The notes beneath the pieces are model-generated. The model saw only the letters and a list, made by a program, of their open reading frames with translations, was not told the origin of the DNA and made no database searches. The position numbers were made by a program, and so were the translations under genes. From Salinimonas marina (lineage in GTDB: Bacteria > Pseudomonadota > Gammaproteobacteria > Enterobacterales > Alteromonadaceae), in the NCBI RefSeq assembly GCF_015644725.1, contig NZ_CP064795.1, positions 87,501 to 151,500 of the forward strand: DNA of 64,000 nucleotides. The letters run 5' to 3'. This document shows, one piece after another, positions 57,973 through 64,000 of the stretch (its first letter is position 1; each line of letters opens with the position of its first letter).

Positions 57973-57990
57973 GGTTAATCGTTTACCCTG
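57973..57990. promoter_or_regulatory. GalR operator between galM and galT
   Basis: ggttaatcgtttaccctg. The core taatcgttta (57976-57985) fits the GalR consensus TAANCGNTTA exactly, with an imperfect dyad around the central CG. It lies 72 nt upstream of galT, and the 12-nt right part is repeated upstream of galR. This is good evidence that galTK-sglT is under GalR control. Confidence 0.7.
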
Positions 57991-58058
57991 CTGGTTGCGG
58001 GTAATTGGCAAAAAATGGTGTCACCGGGTGATACCTCGGAACAAAATAAGAGAGTGCT

Positions 58059-59113
58059 ATGACCACCACCTTTGATCCTACCGAACATCCGCATCGTCGA
58101 TACAACCCCCTACTGGACGAATGGGTGCTGGTTTCGCCGCACCGGGCCAAACGGCCGTGGCAGGGCCAGTCTGAAACTACCGACCAGGCCGAGTCACCCG
58201 CTTACGATGCAACCTGCTACCTGTGTCCGGGCAACACCCGTATTAATGGTGAACATAATCCTGAGTATGACACCACGTTTGTATTCAACAATGATTTTGC
58301 CGCGTTACAGCAAGACACCCCGCCGGCGCAAAATGATGATCCGCTCTTTTGCATGCACGCCGAACAAGGGTGCAGCCGGGTTATATGTTTTTCTGCCGAC
58401 CATAGTAAATCCTTGCCTGAGCTTACGCATAACCAGCGCCTGGCCGTGGTGCAGACCTGGGTCAGCCAGGCCCGTGAGCTGTCGCAACAATACCAGTGGG
58501 TACAGATATTTGAAAACAAAGGGCGGTAATGGGCTGTTCAAACCCTCATCCCCATGGGCAGGTATGGGCGCAAACCCATCTGCCCACCCAGGCACAGAAG
58601 AAACAAACGCAGTTTGAGCAATACTTTGCCCGGCATCAGCGTAGCCTGCTGGCCGACTACGTGAAGCGGGAAGTTGACGCCGATGAACGGGTGGTGCGGC
58701 TTAATGAAGACTGGGCGGCAATTGTTCCTTATTGGGCTGCCTGGCCATTCGAGATCTTATTATTACCCCGTTTCGAAGCTGCTTCGCTGACCGCCCTGAG
58801 CGTTGTGCAGCAGCAAAGCCTGGCAGATATCATCGGGCAGATAACGATATGCTACGACAATCTGTTTAAAACCTCGTTTCCCTACTCAATGGGGTGGCAT
58901 AGTGCCCCGGCTGATGGGACCGAACATTTGCCCTGGGGGCTCCATGCTCATTTTTTCCCTCCGTTGCTGCGCTCGGCAACGGTGAAAAAATTTATGGTGG
59001 GCTATGAAATGCTGGCTGAAGCCCAGCGGGATCTTACCCCCGAGCAGGCCGCGGCCCGGCTAAAAGCTTTACCTGCGATGCATTACAAGGAGACTGGCGC
59101 TGATGCTCAATAA
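58059..59113 (+). CDS. galT: galactose-1-phosphate uridylyltransferase (frameshifted)
   Basis: GalT swaps UMP between UDP-glucose and galactose-1-phosphate in the Leloir route. Zinc/structural cysteines C53 and C56 are in TCYLCPGN; the catalytic histidine is in NPHPHGQVW. The given frame stops at 58529 after FENKGR; one extra G in the G3 run at 58521-58523 gives NKGAVMGCSNPHPHGQ and a continuous 351-residue protein, putting the nucleophile at His166 exactly as in E. coli. Its 3' end overlaps galK by 11 nt. Probably an undercalled G and not a loss of function. Confidence 0.94.
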
Positions 59114-60245
59114 CCACGATTTACAAAAGGCCTTTTTAACCCATTTCAGCATCGAGCCAGCGCACCTGGTGCATGCCCCCGGCCGGGTTAATCTGATTGG
59201 TGAACACACCGACTACAACGAGGGCTTCGTGTTTCCGGCGGCGATAAATTTTGGCACCTGGATAGCTGCTACCCCTCGCAGTGACCGACAGGTGGTCGCA
59301 GTGGCCATGGATATCGGGGCCAGTGAAAATACATTTAGGCTGGATGACATTCGGTTTGATGAGCAAGACGGCTGGGCGAATTATGTGCGCGGTGTGGTAA
59401 AAATGCTGCAACAGGCACATCCGCATATCGGCGGTATGAACCTGATGATTACCGGTAATGTGCCCCAGGGCGCCGGCCTGAGCTCCTCTGCCTCATTTGA
59501 AATTGCGATTTTGCGTGCCTTTAGTGAGGCCTATGGTTTGTCGTTGGAAGGGGTGCAGGCGGCGTTACTGGGGCAGCAGGCCGAAAATGACTTTGTGGGT
59601 TGTTCGTGTGGCATCATGGATCAGTTGATCAGTGCGTTGGGTCGTGAAGACCAGGCGATGCTGCTGGATTGCGAGTCGCTGACATTCCGGCATACCCCGC
59701 TACCCGAAGAACTGGCAATTGTGATCATCAACTCCAATGTAAAACGAGGGCTGGTGGATAGTGAATACAACACCCGCAGAGCCCAGTGTGAGCAAGCTGC
59801 CAGTACCCTCAAGGTGAAAAGTCTGCGCCATGCCTCATTGGCCGGACTGGAGCAAAGCCGCAGTGAAATGTCTGATAATGTATATCGCCGGGCCCGCCAC
59901 GTGATTACTGAAAATAGCCGAACCCAGACCATGTTCACGGCATTACAGGCCGCGGACATAGCAAAAGTCAGTGAGGCGATGGCTCAGTCCCATGCCTCGA
60001 TGCGTGATGACTTTGAAATCACCGTACCGCAAATCGATTATCTGGTGGATATTATTGCGGGTGTTATCGGTGATAAAGGCGGGGTCAGAATGACCGGCGG
60101 CGGCTTTGGAGGCTGCGTAGTAGCATTAATTCCAAAAAATATGGTAGAAAAGGTGTCGGATACTGTTAATAACTTTTATCATAATCAAACTGGGCTGACA
60201 CCAACTATCTATGTATGCTCAGCAGTGCGGGGGGCTTTTGCCTGA
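59103..60245 (+). CDS. galK: galactokinase
   Basis: A 380-residue GHMP kinase phosphorylating alpha-galactose. Motif 1 is APGRVNLIGEHTDYNEGFVFPAAIN (galactose recognition), motif 2 is VPQGAGLSSSASFE (ATP), and motif 3 is MTGGGFGGCVVALIP. Length matches E. coli GalK (382). AAGGAG precedes the ATG, lying inside the galT end, so translation is coupled. The symporter gene follows 51 nt downstream. Confidence 0.97.
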   Translation: MLNNHDLQKAFLTHFSIEPAHLVHAPGRVNLIGEHTDYNEGFVFPAAINFGTWIAATPRSDRQVVAVAMDIGASENTFRLDDIRFDEQDGWANYVRGVVKMLQQAHPHIGGMNLMITGNVPQGAGLSSSASFEIAILRAFSEAYGLSLEGVQAALLGQQAENDFVGCSCGIMDQLISALGREDQAMLLDCESLTFRHTPLPEELAIVIINSNVKRGLVDSEYNTRRAQCEQAASTLKVKSLRHASLAGLEQSRSEMSDNVYRRARHVITENSRTQTMFTALQAADIAKVSEAMAQSHASMRDDFEITVPQIDYLVDIIAGVIGDKGGVRMTGGGFGGCVVALIPKNMVEKVSDTVNNFYHNQTGLTPTIYVCSAVRGAFA

Positions 60246-60296
60246 TCGCGACAGGCTAAACTGAAAGAATAAAACAACAAAAATGTTGGGTGCACT

Positions 60297-61859
60297 ATGA
60301 AAATCGAGACGTTAGATCTCGCGGTATTCGTAATTTACGTTATCGCACTAATTGGTATTGCAGGCTGGGTTTCGCGCGAGAAGAAAGGCCACGAAAAAGA
60401 TACAAACGATTACTTTCTGGCCGGCTCAAGCCTGCCATGGTGGGCCATTGGTGCGTCATTGATCGCGGCGAATATTTCAGCTGAACAAATCATAGGCATG
60501 TCCGGTTCTGGTTATCAGATTGGGTTAGCGATTGCCTCGTATGAATGGATGGCCGCGCTGACGCTGATTATTGTGGGCAAATTCTTTTTGCCGATATTTC
60601 TAAAGCACAAAATTTACACCATGCCCCAGTTTCTGGAGCAGCGCTATGACCACCGTGTTCGTAAAGTCATGGCGATTTTCTGGATCGGCGTATACATCTT
60701 TGTCAATCTCACCGCGGTTTTATGGCTTGGCGCACTGGCCATTAATACCATCGCGGGTGTGGATTTGATTTGGGGAATGATTTTCTTAGGGGCCTTCTCG
60801 CTGGCGTATTCACTGTATGGTGGATTAAAAGCGGTGGCTATGACCGACATTATTCAGGTTGTGCTGCTGGTCATTGGCGGATTGTTCTTATCGTATACCA
60901 CCTTAAATATGATCAGCGACGGTAACGGGGCCTGGCAGGGCTTTGTTGACCTGACCAATCGTCTGCCCGAAAAATTCGATATGATCTTATCTGAAGACAG
61001 TCCGCACTATGACAGTTTGCCAGGGATTTCAGTGTTGATAGGCGGCATGTGGATCATGAATCTGTCTTACTGGGGCTTTAATCAGTACATTATTCAGCGC
61101 ACCCTGGCGGCAAAAGATCTTGCCGAAGCCCAGAAAGGCATCGCCTTTGCCGCATTTTTAAAGCTGATGATGCCATTGATTGTGGTACTTCCGGGTATTG
61201 CTGCAGTGATTCTGTCACCGGATCTGGACAAAGCCGATCAGGCCTATCCCTCAATGATGACACTGATGCCTGTGGGGCTTAAAGGCTTGATTTTTGCCGC
61301 CCTGGTTGCCGCGATAGTCTCGTCGCTGGCCTCCATGACCAACAGTGTGTCGACCATCTTCACCATGGATATTTATCGGGATCGTAAACCCGATGAGAGC
61401 CAGCAACACTATGTTATGGTCGGACGGATTGTCAGCTTTGTGTCATTGATTATTGCGATGGTGGTGGCCAAGCCACTGTTAGGAAACTTTGATCAGGCGT
61501 TTCAGTACATTCAGGAATTCACCGGCTTCTTTACCCCAGGCATTGTGGCGTTGTTTATTCTTGGTATGTTCTGGAAAAAAACCACCGCCACCGGCGGCTT
61601 GGTGGCAGCGCTGGGCTCGTTTATCTTTAGCTTAGTGTTCTGGGTTTTCTTGCCGGATATCCCCTTTATCGACCGGGTCGGCATTGTCTTTTTACTGTGC
61701 TCAGGGCTGGCGATTGCTATCTCTTTGATTCAGGGCGAAGGAGATAATCCACGGGCGGTGAATGTCAACGAAGTGGAATTTGGCACTCGAACCAGCTTCA
61801 ATATATCGGCTTTTGCGGTGGTGGCAATTCTTATCGCCTTCTATGCGACCTGGTGGTAA
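60297..61859 (+). CDS. sglT: Na+/galactose symporter of the SSS family (vSGLT-like)
   Basis: A 520-residue, 14-helix sodium:solute symporter strongly resembling Vibrio parahaemolyticus vSGLT. Shared segments include DYFLAGSSLPWWAIGASLIAANISAEQ, YWGFNQYIIQRTLAAK and FQYIQEFTGF. Ligands known from the vSGLT structure appear to be kept (Q64 for Q69, E83 for E88, the Asn of NLSYW, the Lys of FLKL, the Gln of YIQE), but the serine at vSGLT 91 is alanine here (A86). With the gal genes it imports galactose or glucose using the sodium gradient. The last gene of the gal block; a terminator follows. Confidence 0.95.
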   Translation: MKIETLDLAVFVIYVIALIGIAGWVSREKKGHEKDTNDYFLAGSSLPWWAIGASLIAANISAEQIIGMSGSGYQIGLAIASYEWMAALTLIIVGKFFLPIFLKHKIYTMPQFLEQRYDHRVRKVMAIFWIGVYIFVNLTAVLWLGALAINTIAGVDLIWGMIFLGAFSLAYSLYGGLKAVAMTDIIQVVLLVIGGLFLSYTTLNMISDGNGAWQGFVDLTNRLPEKFDMILSEDSPHYDSLPGISVLIGGMWIMNLSYWGFNQYIIQRTLAAKDLAEAQKGIAFAAFLKLMMPLIVVLPGIAAVILSPDLDKADQAYPSMMTLMPVGLKGLIFAALVAAIVSSLASMTNSVSTIFTMDIYRDRKPDESQQHYVMVGRIVSFVSLIIAMVVAKPLLGNFDQAFQYIQEFTGFFTPGIVALFILGMFWKKTTATGGLVAALGSFIFSLVFWVFLPDIPFIDRVGIVFLLCSGLAIAISLIQGEGDNPRAVNVNEVEFGTRTSFNISAFAVVAILIAFYATWW

Positions 61860-61879
61860 AACACCTTGTGCACTGATAA

Positions 61880-61911
61880 CAAAAACGTCGCCTTAGGGCG
61901 GCGTTTTTTAT
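61880..61911 (+). terminator. terminator after sglT
   Basis: aacgtcgcc and gggcggcgtt pair around a short loop (one G-U), with A residues before and six T residues after, 21 nt past the symporter stop. Confidence 0.87.
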
Positions 61912-61984
61912 TGGCGTAGCCAAACCCTCCCTCAACCTTCGTGGTTATAGCGAGCGAACATTCTGCCCCACCTTCTCCATGCCC

Positions 61985-62014
61985 CATTCCTCCATGCGCC
62001 ATTCCTCCATGCGC
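61985..62014 (+). repeat. 15-bp direct tandem repeat
   Basis: cattcctccatgcgc occurs twice back-to-back (61985-61999 and 62000-62014), with a related ctccatgcc just before. Both copies lie in the non-coding gap between the gal terminator and the Fur boxes. Its role is unknown and chance slippage is possible. Confidence 0.7.
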
Positions 62015-62061
62015 TTATCGGGCGCGGATGAAACGCTGCACAGAAAGCGCATCTAAGCTAT

Positions 62062-62076
62062 GAATGATAATTATTC
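62062..62076. promoter_or_regulatory. distal Fur box
   Basis: gaatgataattattc is a 15-bp dyad with one mismatch and matches the Fur pattern of repeated nATwAT-type hexamers. It lies about 105 nt upstream of the TonB-receptor start. Confidence 0.65.
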
Positions 62077-62134
62077 TTATTTAATTTGGGGTGAAGCCTT
62101 TTCAATGCGAAAGAATGTGTTTATCATCCATCGC

Positions 62135-62155
62135 GAATAATAATTCTTATCATTC
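62135..62155. promoter_or_regulatory. proximal Fur box
   Basis: gaataataattcttatcattc is a 21-bp imperfect dyad (two mismatched pairs), resembling the 19-bp Fur consensus gataatgataatcattatc. It ends 26 nt before the receptor GTG and would overlap the promoter, giving iron repression. Confidence 0.75.
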
Positions 62156-62181
62156 TCATATAAAAATTTTAGAGGACACCA

Positions 62182-64000
62182 GTGAAAAAGCACACATTAT
62201 CCATTGCGGTTGGTATGGCTCTGACATTGAGCAGCGCCTATGCGCAAGCTGACTCTGCCCCCAAAGAATCTGATCTTGAGCGTATCACGGTACGTGGCGC
62301 CTTTTTTGGCCAGCAAGTTGCTGACTCTGTAAAAACACCAACATTACTGATTAATGTACCTCAATCGGTATCGGTAATCAGTGAAGAGCAGATTAACGAA
62401 CAAGCCCTGTTCAGCGTGGCTGACGTGATGCAGTACACCCCTGGGGTAAGCATTGGCCTTGGTGAAGACCACCGGGACCAGATTACTATTCGTGGGCAAA
62501 ACACCACGGCAGACTTTTTTGTGGATGGGTTACGAGATGATGTGCAGTATTTTCGCCCCCTCTATAACTTAGAGCGTGTTGAAGTATTACGCGGCGCCAA
62601 TGCATTGCTATTTGGCCGCGGTGGCGGCGGTGGCGTGGTTAACCGCGTGACCAAGGTTGCAGAGATTGATAAAGACTTCACTGAACTAAGCGCGGGCATC
62701 GACACGTTTTCAGCAGGCTCGGTAAGTGTGGACACCAATATGGTGACTGGTAACGGTCAGGCATTTCGGTTTAATGGTGTATTCGACGCTATCGACAATC
62801 ACCGTGACTTTAAAGATGGCGAACGCTTTGCCCTGAATCCCACCTATAGCTGGCAGCTTGATAACAATACAATGTTGCGTGCCTCTTATGAGTATGTGGA
62901 TGATGACCGGGTGGTAGACCGGGGTGTGCCTTCGTTAAATGGCGAGCCATTAATGAATGCCCAGGACACTTACTTTGGTAAGCCTGGCTTCAACAATACT
63001 ACATTGGAAGCGCATATCGCCAAGTTACGTGTTGAGCATCGAATCAACAGCACCTGGACCAGCAATGCTACGCTGCAATATGCGGATTACGATAAGCTGT
63101 ATCAAAACCTGTACCCGGTCAACTTTGATGACACTGCAGGCACCGTGACACTGGATGGCTATAAAGATACCACTTCACGTCAGAATACTCTGTTCCAGGT
63201 TAACCTGGTGGGTCAGCTGGAAGGCTTTGGGGTAGCCCACACTTTGCTGATGGGCGCTGAGTATGGCGACCAGGACACTGAAAATGCACGCCGTGATGTC
63301 TTCTTTGCACAAACGCAGGATGACCAGGTCACCTTTATGTTCAGCAACCCGCTGGATATTCCGGCCATGACCCTTACTGATCCGGTCCGTGATCGTGCCT
63401 CTGAGGTTATGTTTACCTCATTGTTTGTGCAGGATGAGATTGAACTGACAGAACAGTGGATGGTGGTAGCCGGGCTGCGCTATGACAATTTTGATATTGA
63501 TGTGGCAGACAAAATTGAAGCCGCCAATGGCAGCCAGGACGGTAACAATGGTTTGCTGAGCAGCTCCGATACCGAAGTTTCCCCGCGTCTAGGGGTGATT
63601 TACAAGCCAATGGATAACATTTCATTGTACGCCAGCTACAGTAAATCTTTCCTGCCGCGCTCGGGCGATCAGTTCCTGTCATTATCACTGACGTCCCAGG
63701 CGCTGGATGCTGAAGAGTTTGAAAACCGCGAAGTAGGGGTTAAGTGGAACATCAACGATGCCCTGAGCATCAATGCGGCAGTGTTCGAGGTAGAGCGTGA
63801 AAATGGCGCGACTCAGGATCCAAACAATCCGGAACGTTCTATTCTGACAGGTACTGAGACCACCGGTTTTGAAGTTCAGATGGTGGGACAGCTTACCAGG
63901 CAATGGGAAATTAATGCAGGCTACAGCAACTTAGATGGCGAAGAGCTGGGCCGGGTAGTGGATGGTGACATCGCGAACCGCGATTTAGCGCAACTGCCAG
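62182..64000 (+). CDS. TonB-dependent siderophore receptor (partial, 3' end outside window)
   Basis: The first 606 codons of an outer-membrane receptor for ferric siderophores. The GTG start has AGAGG upstream. A signal peptide ends SSAYAQA; then come a short TonB-box-like segment (ERITVRG), the plug domain (LINVPQSVSVISEEQINEQ, DVMQYTPGVSIGLGEDH, ITIRGQNTTADFFVDGLRDD, VEVLRGANALLFGRGGGGG), and the beta-barrel. The plug is typical of the Fiu/FhuE-type siderophore receptors (VQYFRPLYNLERVEVLRG). The protein is cut by the window edge, so the last barrel strands are not seen. Two Fur boxes upstream suggest iron control. The siderophore bound is not known. Confidence 0.93.
   Translation, partial: MKKHTLSIAVGMALTLSSAYAQADSAPKESDLERITVRGAFFGQQVADSVKTPTLLINVPQSVSVISEEQINEQALFSVADVMQYTPGVSIGLGEDHRDQITIRGQNTTADFFVDGLRDDVQYFRPLYNLERVEVLRGANALLFGRGGGGGVVNRVTKVAEIDKDFTELSAGIDTFSAGSVSVDTNMVTGNGQAFRFNGVFDAIDNHRDFKDGERFALNPTYSWQLDNNTMLRASYEYVDDDRVVDRGVPSLNGEPLMNAQDTYFGKPGFNNTTLEAHIAKLRVEHRINSTWTSNATLQYADYDKLYQNLYPVNFDDTAGTVTLDGYKDTTSRQNTLFQVNLVGQLEGFGVAHTLLMGAEYGDQDTENARRDVFFAQTQDDQVTFMFSNPLDIPAMTLTDPVRDRASEVMFTSLFVQDEIELTEQWMVVAGLRYDNFDIDVADKIEAANGSQDGNNGLLSSSDTEVSPRLGVIYKPMDNISLYASYSKSFLPRSGDQFLSLSLTSQALDAEEFENREVGVKWNINDALSINAAVFEVERENGATQDPNNPERSILTGTETTGFEVQMVGQLTRQWEINAGYSNLDGEELGRVVDGDIANRDLAQLP

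Noticed and set aside
24040..58529. Programmed ribosomal frameshifting as an explanation for the broken genes
   Set aside because: The eight sites are in unrelated genes, lack a common slippery heptamer or downstream structure that I could see, and all need the same one-base insertion in a G/C run.

Overview
This is an ordinary, gene-dense bacterial chromosome segment. Gene content and order point to a marine-type gammaproteobacterium of the Alteromonadales, probably family Alteromonadaceae; this is inferred from protein families and synteny, not from a search. Supporting signs are the mpl/fbp/ppa block, the lptM-lysA-dapF-DUF484-xerC-yigB operon, a Vibrio-like Na+/galactose symporter, the DNAJ_related family and a Gram-negative envelope gene set. 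No phage, IS element, CRISPR array, tRNA or obvious genomic island was found.

Layout. 1-1880: 3' end of a 23S rRNA gene, a 5S rRNA gene, its terminator, then about 1 kb of duplicated and decayed 5S-tail/terminator modules. 2-11.5 kb: EAL phosphodiesterase, catalase, DUF1499 membrane protein, broken DnaJ-related gene, and a TetR-MFP-RND efflux cluster. 11.6-24 kb: an acyl-CoA hydrolase/transferase-GNAT fusion coupled to an HDAC-family deacetylase, MscS channel, an ATP-grasp enzyme, DUF3300, RibA, a seven-TM GGDEF-EAL protein and SelO. 24-34 kb: GST, RecQ, MgtE, RarD, REC-REC-GGDEF, UvrD, CsbD and CysE. 34-39 kb: the lptM to yigB operon on the minus strand. 39-47 kb: RraA, a secreted S1/P1 nuclease, UbiX, Mpl, Fbp, Ppa, DUF3299, patatin, 2OG oxygenase and thioesterase. 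47-55 kb: UvrA, YajR-type MFS, YqaB-type phosphatase, lipoprotein hydrolase, M28 peptidase and RDD protein. 55.5-62 kb: a complete galactose regulon (galR, galM, galT, galK, sglT) with two probable GalR sites. 62-64 kb: two Fur boxes and a TonB-dependent siderophore receptor cut by the window edge.

The most striking sequence-level pattern is that eight otherwise normal genes (gst, mgtE, rarD, cysE, fbp, yajR, a lipoprotein hydrolase, galT) are each interrupted by what looks like the loss of exactly one G or C in a short G/C run. Restoring one base gives a family-like full-length protein in every case. Systematic sequencing or assembly error is the simplest reading, so these genes should not be taken as dead without checking. 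A ninth gene (DnaJ-related) has an in-frame stop instead.

The galactose regulon forms an uptake-to-glycolysis module: SglT imports galactose with Na+, GalM interconverts its anomers, and GalK and GalT convert it by the Leloir route under GalR. I see no convincing novel defence or biosynthetic system. The best leads are the rrn-tail repeat array with its nested hairpins, the acyl-CoA/GNAT/HDAC pair, the repeated GalR half-site, and an unexplained perfect palindrome between uvrA and yajR.
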